The position numbers and the translations under genes are program-made. The notes below the pieces were generated by a model. That model did not search any database. It saw only the letters and a list, made by a program, of their open reading frames with translations, and had not been told where the DNA came from. Positions 25,923-34,314 of a DNA stretch of 38,519 bases are shown here, piece after piece. The stretch lies in assembly GCA_031553195.1 (NCBI GenBank), contig JAVBLV010000085.1, forward strand, positions 1 through 38,519, in the 5' to 3' direction. This stretch comes from JAVBLV01 sp031553195 (lineage in GTDB: Bacteria; Bacteroidota; Bacteroidia; Bacteroidales; P3). Every line of letters starts with the position of its first letter. Position 1 is the stretch's first letter.

Positions 25923-26246
25923 ATTTCAGAATGAAAAACAAAAAAAAAGCACCAAATTTCGTGCCAAATAAATGTTAATTATAATTCCAACCATCGGACT
26001 TGCACAGCATATCTCATTTTGGCGCTTTAGACCCCTATCTTCTCTTTATGGCTTTGTTGTATCTCACCCTGAATTTCAACCTGTTCCTCATTTATTTCGG
26101 CCGGATGACGAAGCGTTTCAACGTACTCGTCGAACAAGCAAGACACAACACGTTGAAATATCCTATTCCATGCATGTGGCAGTTTGAAATGTATCCAATT
26201 GTATTCACATGTGTAAAATCATGTGCAAAATAAAGCAGAGATGTTT

Positions 26247-26254
26247 TATCTTTG
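26247..26254 (+). promoter_or_regulatory. -7 box (TATCTTTG) for the FAD dehydrogenase gene
   Basis: TAnnTTTG match followed by CAC, 124 bases before the ATG at 26378, so the leader would be about 110 bases. Confidence 0.45.
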
Positions 26255-26377
26255 CACTAACAATTAAATAGATTTGTAATATTGAGCCCGACATCGAATA
26301 TTCTTTGCATTTTATTTGCTCGTGTTTATTTCCCAATACGTTCTATTTTCGAATAATCGAATTTTAATACAAATGTT

Positions 26378-27943
26378 ATGATTTATTCTTTAAACATAAG
26401 TATCTCTCCTGAATTGCTGTATGACGAAAATAAATTGCGTCCATTTGTCGCTCAAAAGTTACAATTATCCCCCGACTCAATTAATCATATTCAAATAGCA
26501 AGGCGTTCTATAGATGCGAGAGGTAGGCATGTTCTATTTCAAGTCAAATTGGAAGTCTACGCACAAGAATCCATCTATCGGATTCCAGAGTATAAAAGCC
26601 ATTACAAAAACGTGGAACACGCTCCGGAAGCGCTCATTGTGGGCGCAGGTCCTGCCGGTTTGTTTGCCGCTTTGCGCGCGTTAGAATGCGGATTAAAGCC
26701 TGTTATTTTTGAAAGGGGAAAAAATGTAAAAGAACGCAAACATGACATCGCTCAGATTACTCGTAACCGAATTGTTAATAATGATTCTAACTGGTGCTTC
26801 GGGGAAGGCGGAGCAGGAACCTATTCCGATGGGAAACTGTATACCCGTTCCAATAAACGGGGTTCTGTCCAAGAGGTATTATTGAAATTAGTAGAACATG
26901 GAGCGAATCCGGAGATTCTTATAGACGCTCACGCCCACATAGGAACCGACAAACTTCCCGCCATTATTGCTAACATACGTAGAACAGTCGAAGAGCATGG
27001 CGGCATTTATCAATTCAATACTTGCATAAAGGATATCATTGTCAAAGAAGGGACGGCAAAAGGAGTTGTCGACAAACAGGGGAATATTTATGAAGGCGCG
27101 GCCGTGATATTGGCAACCGGGCATTCGGCAAGGGATATATATGAACTCTTTTATTCAAAGCATTGGCAATTAGAACCCAAATCTTTTGCCATCGGGGTAC
27201 GGGTGGAACATCCGCAAGAATTAATTAATTCCATTCAATATCATTCTAAACATTATTCGCCTTTGCTCCCTCCTGCAACTTATAGTTTGGCTACGCAAAT
27301 AAATAAACGAGGCGTTTTCTCATTTTGCATGTGTCCGGGAGGAATTATTGTTCCGGCGGCCACTTCGCAGGAAGAATTAGTGATTAATGGAATGTCGAAT
27401 TCTATGAGGAATTCATCTTTTGCCAATGCAGGAATTGTGGCGCAATTATCGGCGTCTGATATTCCCGAGTATGGCAAATTCGGTAACTTTGCTTTGTTGC
27501 AATTTCAGAAAGATATTGAACGAGCGACTTTTTTAGCGGCAAATTCTTCTCTGGCTTCCCCTACGCAACGACTTACCGATTTTGTAGAAAAAAGGCTCTC
27601 CAATCATTTGAACAGATCGTCGTATATGTGTGGTTGTTTGCCGGCTCCTTTACACGAAATTTTGCCCAATCTTATTGTCGCTCCTCTGCAACAGGCCTTT
27701 ATCCAATTCGGAAAAACGTTAAAAGGATTTTATACCAAAGAAGCCAATGTGCTGGCGGTAGAATCCAGGACTTCTTCTCCCGTTCGTATTCCCCGAAACG
27801 AAGACTATGAACATCCTCAAATTAAAAGATTATATCCTTGCGGAGAAGGAGCAGGCTATGCCGGAGGAATTGTTTCTTCGGCGCTCGACGGAATTAATTG
27901 TATAGATAAAGCATTGGAGAGAATGAAAGCAAATAATCTCTAA
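26378..27943 (+). CDS. FAD-dependent dehydrogenase, COG2509 type
   Basis: The 521-residue protein of the uncharacterised NAD(FAD)-utilising dehydrogenase group. Residues 1-80 form a small N-terminal domain typical of this group. The dinucleotide-binding loop is LIVGAGPAGLFAA (86-98), then NWCFGEGGAGTYSDGKLYTR, the second flavin segment VILATGHSARDIYEL, and the C-terminal flavin motif YPCGEGAGYAGGIVSSALDG. Cys-rich FCMCPGG and YMCGCLP occur in the substrate half. No membrane segment is seen; cytoplasmic. The substrate is unknown for the family. Probably monocistronic, with the next gene 256 bp on and its own promoter box. Confidence 0.88.
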   Translation: MIYSLNISISPELLYDENKLRPFVAQKLQLSPDSINHIQIARRSIDARGRHVLFQVKLEVYAQESIYRIPEYKSHYKNVEHAPEALIVGAGPAGLFAALRALECGLKPVIFERGKNVKERKHDIAQITRNRIVNNDSNWCFGEGGAGTYSDGKLYTRSNKRGSVQEVLLKLVEHGANPEILIDAHAHIGTDKLPAIIANIRRTVEEHGGIYQFNTCIKDIIVKEGTAKGVVDKQGNIYEGAAVILATGHSARDIYELFYSKHWQLEPKSFAIGVRVEHPQELINSIQYHSKHYSPLLPPATYSLATQINKRGVFSFCMCPGGIIVPAATSQEELVINGMSNSMRNSSFANAGIVAQLSASDIPEYGKFGNFALLQFQKDIERATFLAANSSLASPTQRLTDFVEKRLSNHLNRSSYMCGCLPAPLHEILPNLIVAPLQQAFIQFGKTLKGFYTKEANVLAVESRTSSPVRIPRNEDYEHPQIKRLYPCGEGAGYAGGIVSSALDGINCIDKALERMKANNL

Positions 27944-28170
27944 ATTGTAGAAAATTTCCACAAACAGAATGCTCTTCAACAATAATGATTAGTCAATAAA
28001 TCAGGGATATTAAACCTTCGGATAATAAAAATTGTAACATTTCTACACTATAAGTTTCTCCTAATGTATTTTCTTTATTCTGGTTGAGTTAAAGACAATA
28101 TCAAAACAGAAAAGAAGACGCGCTTTACTTGCAATCTGTATAAAATTACTTTCCTAAAAAGTTTATTTTG

Positions 28171-28178
28171 TAACTTTG
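28171..28178 (+). promoter_or_regulatory. -7 box (TAACTTTG) for panD
   Basis: TAnnTTTG match 22 bases before the panD ATG at 28200, giving a leader of only some 10-15 bases. Its position argues against the upstream in-frame start at 28176, which would overlap the box. Confidence 0.55.
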
Positions 28179-28199
28179 CAAAGACAAACTTGTTATAAA

Positions 28200-28544
28200 A
28201 TGCAAATTGAAGTTTTGAAATCTAAAATACACCGTGTATCTATAACTCATTCGGAAATAGATTACATAGGGAGTATTACTATTGATGAGGATTTGATGAA
28301 TGCTTCAAATCTAATTGAAAATGAGAAAGTCAGTATATATAATATCACAAATGGGATGCGATTTGATACCTATGTAATAAAAGGGAAACGCGGTTCGGGA
28401 GATATCGGCATTAACGGAGCCGCCGCCCGGTTGGTTCAGGTAGGAGATTTGGTTATCATTGTGTCCTATGCATTAATGGATTTTGAGGAAGCCAAAAAGT
28501 TTTCTCCGACCATTGTTTTCCCTGTAAATAATAAAATACAATAG
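28200..28544 (+). CDS. panD: Aspartate 1-decarboxylase precursor
   Basis: Makes beta-alanine from aspartate for pantothenate and coenzyme A synthesis. It is made as an inactive precursor that cleaves itself between Gly24 and Ser25 to form the pyruvoyl group, and this site is present as DYIGSITID. Also visible are Lys9, Tyr22, the Arg/Tyr pair in GMRFDTYVI and the GAAARLVQVGD segment. From the chosen ATG the protein has 114 residues, normal for the family. The frame starts earlier at 28176, but that would add eight unrelated residues and move the cleavage site. First gene of a tight run with the next two. Confidence 0.95.
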   Translation: MQIEVLKSKIHRVSITHSEIDYIGSITIDEDLMNASNLIENEKVSIYNITNGMRFDTYVIKGKRGSGDIGINGAAARLVQVGDLVIIVSYALMDFEEAKKFSPTIVFPVNNKIQ

Positions 28545-28546
28545 TT

Positions 28547-29596
28547 TTGAAGAAAAAAATTTATTCAATTCTAAAAATCCTTTTTTTTATAGGATTCGGC
28601 ATTTTTTGTATCATCTGGTTTTTGAATAAAATGACGCCGGATGAAAAAAGAGAATTGATGATTTCTTTCCAATCAGCAAACTATTTTTGGGTTATTATCG
28701 CGTTCTTTCTGGAAATAATAGCTCATCTACTGAGGGCGCTCCGATGGCAACAATTATTGGAGCCCATGGGATACCGTCCTCGTTTCAAAATGACTTTTTC
28801 TGCCGTTATGGTTGGATATTTGGCAAACTTGGCTGTTCCGCGCCTGGGAGAAATTGTGCGATGCGGTATTCTCGACCGTTATGAGAAAATCCCTATGCAA
28901 AAATCATTAGGAACGGTAATTAGCGAACGCGTTGTTGATATTCTCGTTTTCGGGCTCATATTTTTAGCGGCATTATTTATTGAGTTTGAGGTATTAAAAA
29001 ATTATTTATACGACAAACTTTCCGGCAAAATACACCTCCCAAGTATAGGGAATTTAATGATTATCGGATTGGCGGCAATTATTCTATCCGCTTTTTTGAC
29101 CTATTATTTTCGTAAACGTTTGCTTAAAAATAAATTTATTGCCAAGATTTTCGAATTTGTTAAAGGATTTTTGGAAGGAATAAGAAGCATCTTCAAACTC
29201 AAAAATCCGTTTCTTTTCATATTTTATAGTTTTGCTATCTGGATTTTTTACTTTTTATGCTTATACGTTCTGCTCTTTTGTTTTACCGAAACAGGCAGTT
29301 TGCCGCTAAAAACATCTCTCATTATATTTGCACTGGGGTCTTTTGGTATGATGATAACGCCAGGAGGAATCGGTTTGTACCCATTGCTGATTGCAGAATC
29401 GCTGGCTATTTATAAAATACCGACTTCGCTAGGTTATGCATTGGGTTGGATTTCCTGGGTGGTTCAGCAAGGCGGAGTATTAATTATAGGAATGTTTGCC
29501 CTGATCATCCTGTCTATTTTCTCTCATAAAAAACAACATTCCGGCGCGAATATCCAAAATGTAAATAAAAAGAACCAGTCAAATGACCCACTTTGA
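28547..29596 (+). CDS. UPF0104/LPG-synthase-TM-type membrane protein
   Basis: The 349-residue polytopic inner-membrane protein of the flippase-like domain family (the transmembrane half of lysylphosphatidylglycerol synthases, without the aminoacyl-transfer half). It has about eight hydrophobic segments. Conserved pieces are EIIAHLLRALRWQQLL, GYLANLAVPRLGEIVRCGIL, VISERVVDIL and MMITPGGIGLYPLLIAESLA. It may move a lipid or lipid-linked precursor across the membrane; substrate unknown. The start is TTG, two bases after the panD stop, because no ATG occurs before the first membrane helix (MKKKIYSILKILFFIGF). The end overlaps rfaE2 by 14 bases, so the three genes form an operon. Confidence 0.85.
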   Translation: MKKKIYSILKILFFIGFGIFCIIWFLNKMTPDEKRELMISFQSANYFWVIIAFFLEIIAHLLRALRWQQLLEPMGYRPRFKMTFSAVMVGYLANLAVPRLGEIVRCGILDRYEKIPMQKSLGTVISERVVDILVFGLIFLAALFIEFEVLKNYLYDKLSGKIHLPSIGNLMIIGLAAIILSAFLTYYFRKRLLKNKFIAKIFEFVKGFLEGIRSIFKLKNPFLFIFYSFAIWIFYFLCLYVLLFCFTETGSLPLKTSLIIFALGSFGMMITPGGIGLYPLLIAESLAIYKIPTSLGYALGWISWVVQQGGVLIIGMFALIILSIFSHKKQHSGANIQNVNKKNQSNDPL

Positions 29597-30077
29597 AACC
29601 ATCCAACATAAAATACTAACAAACAATCAACTGGATCTGGAATTAGAGAAATGGTCTCAGAAGAAATACAAAGTTGCCTTTACAAATGGTTGCTTTGATC
29701 TAATTCACAGAGGACACATTGATTATTTATCCAAAGCCAGGGATTTTGCCGATATTTTAATTATTGGACTTAACAGCGACGCGTCCGTAAAAAGGTTAAA
29801 AGGCCCAACCAGGCCTATCAATGATGAATACAGCAGGGCATTAATCCTTGCTTCTTTTTTGTTTGTAGATGCTGTTGTTTTGTTCGAGGAAGACACGCCG
29901 TATGAACTGATTAAAAAAATTCAACCCGACTTTCTTATCAAAGGGAGCGATTATAAGCCTGAAAATATTGTCGGATACGATATCGTCTCTGCAAAAGGAG
30001 GAGAAGTATTAACTATAGATTACCTTCCGGGCTTTTCTACTTCAAGAATTGAGGAACAGATACAAAAAAACCGCTAA
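29583..30077 (+). CDS. rfaE2: D-glycero-beta-D-manno-heptose 1-phosphate adenylyltransferase
   Basis: Transfers AMP to heptose 1-phosphate in ADP-heptose synthesis for LPS/LOS core, equal to the C-terminal half of E. coli HldE. The 164 residues match a free-standing RfaE2. Key motifs are FTNGCFDLIHRGHIDYL with the HxGH nucleotidyltransferase signature (His42-His45), IIGLNSDASVKRLKGPTRPI, LIKGSDYKPENIVG and the end STSRIEEQI. The first 14 bases lie inside the upstream membrane-protein gene, suggesting coupled translation. The kinase partner (HldE N-terminal type) and other heptose genes are not in this window. Confidence 0.9.
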   Translation: MTHFETIQHKILTNNQLDLELEKWSQKKYKVAFTNGCFDLIHRGHIDYLSKARDFADILIIGLNSDASVKRLKGPTRPINDEYSRALILASFLFVDAVVLFEEDTPYELIKKIQPDFLIKGSDYKPENIVGYDIVSAKGGEVLTIDYLPGFSTSRIEEQIQKNR

Positions 30078-30129
30078 ACCTTCCCTAAAAACCGCTCCAA
30101 TTAGAACATTTCTTGAAAGAGTTTAGCGG
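30071..30129. terminator. Inverted repeat between convergent rfaE2 and DksA-like genes
   Basis: CCGCTAAAC (30071-30079, covering the rfaE2 stop) is exactly complementary to GTTTAGCGG (30121-30129). The loop is 41 bases and there is no T-run, so a terminator role is only possible. Confidence 0.3.
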
Positions 30130-30201
30130 ATTCGAAACCTTAAAGTAAAGTAATGTAATAGCGTAATGATCTCTTATATTACAAAATTTAATTCCACTTA
30201 T

Positions 30202-30609
30202 CTACTTTTGTTTTAGCTTTGCATCCATAGAAAGAGTTGCATGCGGAACTATACGCAAACGTTCTTTTGAAATAAGTTTTCCCGTTTCGCGACAAATTCC
30301 ATATGTTTTGTTCTCGATTCTTATCAGCGCAGCCTCCAAATCATTAATAAACTTTTGTTGACGGGCCGCCAACTTTGAATTTTCTTCCTTCGAAAGAACG
30401 CTATAACCCTCCTCTAAAACCTTAAACGTAGGAGACGTGTCGTTTATATCATTTCCTTCATTGGTGAAAGCTTCGGTAAGGAGTTCTAAATTCTCGCGGG
30501 CTTTCTCTAGTTTTTGCAGTATTATTTCTCTGAATTCCTGCAATTCCTCATCGGAATAACGAGTCTTTTTAGAAATAACCGCGTCTTCTTCTGTCTTTTT
30601 CTTTACCAT
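30202..30609 (-). CDS. DksA/TraR-family protein without zinc-finger cysteines
   Basis: A 135-residue protein of the DksA/TraR family, which binds RNA polymerase through its secondary channel in other bacteria. Residues about 20-95 form a coiled coil (EFREIILQKLEKARENLELL). The zinc-finger region survives as YGICRETGKLI and ERLRIVPHAT, but with only one of the four cysteines, as is usual for the Bacteroidetes version. It therefore cannot bind zinc in the classical way, and regulatory function is inferred from family. Monocistronic, convergent with rfaE2, with a TATATTTG box 78 bases upstream and a small hairpin TCCGAT/ATCGGA (30627-30650) in the leader. Confidence 0.88.
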   Translation of the reverse strand: MVKKKTEEDAVISKKTRYSDEELQEFREIILQKLEKARENLELLTEAFTNEGNDINDTSPTFKVLEEGYSVLSKEENSKLAARQQKFINDLEAALIRIENKTYGICRETGKLISKERLRIVPHATLSMDAKLKQK

Positions 30610-30686
30610 GATTATACGTTTTATAGTCCGATGCTAAATAAACAATCGGAAAGGGAGTTGATAAATTTCAAATTTATTTTAACCTG

Positions 30687-30694
30687 CAAATATA
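30687..30694 (-). promoter_or_regulatory. -7 box (TATATTTG) for the DksA-like gene
   Basis: Exact TAnnTTTG match on the minus strand, 77 bases before the ATG at 30609. Confidence 0.5.
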
Positions 30695-31010
30695 ACCATT
30701 TTTTTGTGTTTTTCCTCTTTAGCCGTCAAAAAATATTCATAGGCTCAATCGTCTAAATTTTGATGCTTTTATTATCGCTTTGTATTTTATCATAAACCAA
30801 AATCCATCGTTCTCTAGCGTATTGACAAAATAGAATCTGTTCCTGATTTAAAAATAATTGCGGATATAAATATTGAATTTACTCGCTCAACCTTTAGTTG
30901 TTTAAAAATTTTTCTATGAAGTACTTTGAGTCTAAAAATGCTCTTTTTTGTCGGAATTTTTACCAAATAGATCCACTATTCTTGAAAAATCTCGCCTGCA
31001 AAATGGCTAT

Positions 31011-31048
31011 TTTTATCTCTTAAAATCTTTTCCACAAAAATTTAAACA
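31011..31048. repeat. Short dispersed AT-rich repeat, copy 2 (with 6561-6594)
   Basis: Shares CTCTTAAAATCTTTTCCACA and AAAATTTAAACA with the copy near 6566, with two or three differences. Both copies are preceded by a related ATAGCC / TGGCTAT word, though in different orientation. Confidence 0.5.
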
Positions 31049-31066
31049 ACCTCTTAATCTAAAACG

Positions 31067-31438
31067 TTAACATCTGCCCTGGAAAATAGTAACATTCCTC
31101 CGAATCTTCTTTTGGGAGAAAGATGTTAGCTTGTCCGATTCAAAGAAAGGATCGTATTGTAGTTCAAAGGTTTTATCCCTAATATTCGTATCATAAACAA
31201 AATCTATAAATTGTTTTTCGAAGATAAAATGAGTTAGTTTTAAATTGTCAGGCATTCCTTTCTCCGTTGAAATTCCGGTAATGAAATCTATCTGCGAATG
31301 CGTATGTTCATTTGCAGAAATGTAAGATGGCAACGCCCCATATTTATCTTTAAATAGATGTATGGCATTATTCATATCTTTCGACCAAGTTGACCAATTG
31401 TTTAATTCGTGTTTTGTTGCAAAATTTCTTTGGTTCAT
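31067..31438 (-). CDS. Hypothetical protein of 123 residues
   Basis: No family recognised. The product is soluble, with no signal peptide or membrane helix. It has an N-terminal helical, Trp/Asn-rich part (NNWSTWSKDMNNAIHLFK), a centre with a possible pocket motif ISANEHTHSQIDFITG, and a strand-rich end (HFIFEKQFIDFVYD, KTFELQYDPFFESD, IRRNVTIFQ). Base composition and codon use look like those of its neighbours. It stands alone: the upstream side has 509 bp with no gene, and no promoter box was found for it. The coding call rests on length, amino-acid composition and the absence of a better frame. Confidence 0.6.
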   Translation of the reverse strand: MNQRNFATKHELNNWSTWSKDMNNAIHLFKDKYGALPSYISANEHTHSQIDFITGISTEKGMPDNLKLTHFIFEKQFIDFVYDTNIRDKTFELQYDPFFESDKLTSFSQKKIRRNVTIFQGRC

Positions 31439-31947
31439 ACAATTAATTTATTTTATTGTGAATCTTTAAAGTCTTCTCATTGACAATTGAAGTCTTTCAT
31501 GCAACAAAATTATCCACGCACAACGACAATACGTGTCGCTATATGAAATTTATTTCTATTCTTTCCCATTTTCAATTAAAGATAGATAATCTTTACAATG
31601 CTATAATTATTGCAAATGGATCTTCTATTTTACAGTAGATCTTTTGGTTAAACAATCTTTCTCCCTTTTTCAAAATCTTGCCCTAAAATTCAAGTAATTT
31701 CTCAAAACAATTTTATTATAATTGTCTTATTATCAATAACGCACCTACATTTAATACTAAAATGGCAAGAAGAAGTTCAACTTTTCCGGAGATTATTTTT
31801 TATGTCTAATTTGCAGTCATAAAAATGAAAGTCAAAGAATTTGTATTTGCGTAATGATACAATTTTTAGAGCTAACTTTAAAATTTGGATAGAAGTTCAT
31901 ATATTTGCGTTTTTATTTTAATTCACTAAATTTAATCGTTAAGCACA
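31439..31947. other. Gene-free spacer of 509 bp
   Basis: Between the hypothetical gene and the EF-G paralogue. At its right end is a TATATTTG box. A 15-codon frame (ATG at 31762, MARRSSTFPEIIFYV) is present but unsupported. No RNA gene or strong hairpin seen. Confidence 0.55.
31900..31907 (+). promoter_or_regulatory. -7 box (TATATTTG) for the EF-G paralogue
   Basis: Exact TAnnTTTG match 40 bases before the ATG at 31948. A TTTG at 31884-31887 is too close to be a standard -33 box. Confidence 0.5.
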
Positions 31948-34086
31948 ATGAAAGTATACCAGACAAGCGATATAAGAAATGTAGCACTCGTCGGCAATGC
32001 AAAATCAGGGAAAACAACCTTGGCAGAATCGCTATTATTCGAGAGCGGAACCATTAACCGCAAAGGTTCTATTGATGATAAAAATACAGTATCGGACTAC
32101 AGAGAAATTGAATTGGACCGCAAGAACTCTGTTGTTCTAACTTCTTTATGCAGTGAATATAATGATAAAAAAATAAATATATTAGACGTTCCTGGTTTTT
32201 CAGATTACGTAGGGGAATTGGTAACCGCTTTAAATGTAGTGGAAGCGGCTATTATCCTTGTAAATGCGCAATCGGGAATAGAAGTCGGCACTGAACTCGC
32301 CGTTAGGAATGCCGCCAAGATAAATACGCCCATCATTTTTAACATCAATCAATTAGATCACGAAAAGGCCAATTATGACGAAACCATACGTCAATTAAAA
32401 GAATATTTCGGAGAAAAAGTAACAAGCATTCAATATCCTGTTAACGCAGGGATTGGATTCGACAGTTTGATTGACTTGGTTTCCATGAAAATGCTAAAAT
32501 ATCCTAAGGGCGGCGGTAAGCCGGAAATTCTGGATATTCCTGCCGGAGAAAGCGAAAAGGCAGAACAATTTCGTTTGGCGTTGGTAGAAGCTGCCGCTTC
32601 GGGATCGGACGAACTAATGGAAAAATATTTTGAAGAAGGCGACCTCAATCCTGATGAAATGAAAAAAGGATTGAAATTGGGTATTGCTTCTCGTTCTATT
32701 TTCCCGGTTTTATGTACGTCGGGGAAAGAAAATGTAGGAGCAAAAGGACTCTTGGATTTTATTACTTCTTTTATTCCTGCGCCTAACGAAAGTCATTTCT
32801 TTAGAAAAACCACTAATGGAAAAGAATTGAAATACGACTCCAAAGAACCAACGAGTTTATTCATTTTCAAAACAGCCATTGAACCTCATTTGGGCGAGAT
32901 GTCTTTTATGAAAGTCATGAACGGCGAAGTAACCGAAGCTCAGGATCTAATAAACACTTCCAATCAAGGGAAAGAACGTATTTCTCAAATATTGTCATGT
33001 AATGGAAAAAATCGCCAGAAACTGGAAAAAGCAGTAGCGGGCGATATTGTCTGCACCATCAAGTTGAAGGATGTAAAGACCAATCAAACATTAGCTACCA
33101 CTAAAAACGCCGAAGAAGTAGTGGAACCCATACAGTTTCCCGCTCCTATCTTTACAACGGCTGTGAGAACGTTAAACACTGCCAATGATGAAAAAATGGG
33201 CGCTATCTTAAGCGATATGCACAATTCAGATCAAACGATATTGGTGGAATATTCCCGCGAATTGAAACAAATTATTTTGCGCGGACAAGGCGAATTGCAT
33301 TTGAATACATTAAAATGGTATTTTGATCATCAACATAAAATTGAAATTGAATTTTACGCTCCGAAAATTCCTTACAGAGAAACAATTACCAAATCGGCCG
33401 AGGCTATGTATCGTCATAAAAAGCAATCCGGCGGCGCAGGACAATTCGGAGAAGTTCATATGTTGATCGAACCGTATTACGAAGGAATGCCTAATCAAAC
33501 AAAATACCCTGTTCGCGGAACCGAAACGCATCCGTTGGCTTGGGGCGGAAAATTGATTTTCAACAATTGTATTGTAGGAGGCGCTATTGACGCCCGTTTT
33601 ATGCCGGCCATTCTGAAAGGAATTATGGAAAAAATAGAAGAAGGTCCTTTGACGGGTTCTTATGCCCGGGATATTGTCGTAAATGTTTTTGACGGAAAAA
33701 TGCACCCGGTAGATTCAAATGAAATGGCATTTAAATTAGCCGGCCGCAACGCTTTTAGAGAGGCCTTTAAAAATGCGGCGCCCAAAATTTTGGAACCTAT
33801 TTACGATGTGGAAGTAATGGTTCCCGGAGAATCGATGGGAGGCGTTATGACCGATTTACAAGGCAGACGTTCTATTGTAATGGGAATGGATAGCGAAGGC
33901 ATGTACCAGAAAATTCGCGCCAAAGTTCCATTGGCAGAAATGAACCGATATTCCACGGCATTGAGTTCCCTCACAAGCGGACGCGGAACCTATACCATGA
34001 GTTTTGCCGAATATCAACAAGTGCCGGCCGATGTACAAACAGCTTTGCTCAAAGCTTACGAAGAACAAGAAAAGGACGAAGAATAG
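31948..34086 (+). CDS. fusA2: Elongation factor G paralogue (EF-G2 type) with altered GTPase motifs
   Basis: The 712-residue protein has the full EF-G domain order: G domain (1-280), domain II (about 300-400), domains III-V with SGGAGQFGEVHM in domain IV and a C-terminal domain ending EYQQVPADVQ. The P-loop is normal (GNAKSGKT, 16-23). Switch I has DRKNSVVL where EF-G has ERGITI. Switch II has DVPGFSDY, with Phe84 in the place of the catalytic histidine of DTPGHVDF, and the guanine motif is NQLD (134-137) instead of NKMD. This fits the Bacteroides EF-G2 reported to support translocation without GTP hydrolysis under carbon limitation. That physiology is carried over by homology. Own promoter box; strong terminator follows. 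Confidence 0.9.
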   Translation: MKVYQTSDIRNVALVGNAKSGKTTLAESLLFESGTINRKGSIDDKNTVSDYREIELDRKNSVVLTSLCSEYNDKKINILDVPGFSDYVGELVTALNVVEAAIILVNAQSGIEVGTELAVRNAAKINTPIIFNINQLDHEKANYDETIRQLKEYFGEKVTSIQYPVNAGIGFDSLIDLVSMKMLKYPKGGGKPEILDIPAGESEKAEQFRLALVEAAASGSDELMEKYFEEGDLNPDEMKKGLKLGIASRSIFPVLCTSGKENVGAKGLLDFITSFIPAPNESHFFRKTTNGKELKYDSKEPTSLFIFKTAIEPHLGEMSFMKVMNGEVTEAQDLINTSNQGKERISQILSCNGKNRQKLEKAVAGDIVCTIKLKDVKTNQTLATTKNAEEVVEPIQFPAPIFTTAVRTLNTANDEKMGAILSDMHNSDQTILVEYSRELKQIILRGQGELHLNTLKWYFDHQHKIEIEFYAPKIPYRETITKSAEAMYRHKKQSGGAGQFGEVHMLIEPYYEGMPNQTKYPVRGTETHPLAWGGKLIFNNCIVGGAIDARFMPAILKGIMEKIEEGPLTGSYARDIVVNVFDGKMHPVDSNEMAFKLAGRNAFREAFKNAAPKILEPIYDVEVMVPGESMGGVMTDLQGRRSIVMGMDSEGMYQKIRAKVPLAEMNRYSTALSSLTSGRGTYTMSFAEYQQVPADVQTALLKAYEEQEKDEE

Positions 34087-34172
34087 TATTGAGTTTTCGG
34101 AGAGTTGAAAATAGTTATCAAATAGCTAATAACAATTCCTGTAACACAAAATTAAATTTTACCGGATACATT

Positions 34173-34205
34173 AAAAAGGCAGGCATTCCATGTCCCTGCC
34201 TTTTT
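34173..34205 (+). terminator. Hairpin terminator after the EF-G paralogue
   Basis: Arms AAAAAGGCAGG (34173-34183) and CCTGCCTTTTT (34195-34205), perfect over 11 pairs, with an 11-base loop and a T-run. It is 87 bases past the stop at 34086 and separates this gene from gldN. Confidence 0.9.
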
Positions 34206-34288
34206 CAATTTTCAAACTGCAAAACTCCGGCTGCGAAATAACTTCTTTTCCGATCGAAATCTTTTCAAGATTTGAACGGTTTCTTGGT

Positions 34289-34296
34289 TAACTTTG
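34289..34296 (+). promoter_or_regulatory. -7 box (TAACTTTG) for gldN
   Basis: TAnnTTTG match followed by CAC, 19 bases before the ATG at 34315. It overlaps the in-frame TTG at 34294, which argues that the TTG is not the start. Confidence 0.55.
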
Positions 34297-34314
34297 CACA
34301 AGCGAAATCAATTA

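Larger units (their letters stand above)
25851..26377. other. Intergenic region of 527 bp between divergent genes
   Basis: Contains one promoter box for each flanking gene. Between them, 25972-26233 is less AT-rich than the flanks and open in two plus-strand frames (71 and 77 codons). One of these reads as a hydrophobic helix, DPYLLFMALLYLTLNFNLFL. I recognise neither and regard the stretch as a possible decayed gene, not a CDS. Confidence 0.45.
30610..31066. other. Gene-free spacer of 457 bp
   Basis: Holds the DksA-like gene's promoter and leader and, at the right end, a dispersed repeat copy (31011-31048). The stretch 30760-31010 is AT-rich and shows nothing I can name. Confidence 0.6.

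Noticed and set aside
31762..31809. 15-codon frame MARRSSTFPEIIFYV before the EF-G paralogue
   Set aside because: It lies upstream of the likely transcript start near 31913 and has no supporting signal.
34294..34314. TTG start for gldN
   Set aside because: It overlaps the -7 promoter box, and the ATG at 34315 gives a clean signal peptide.
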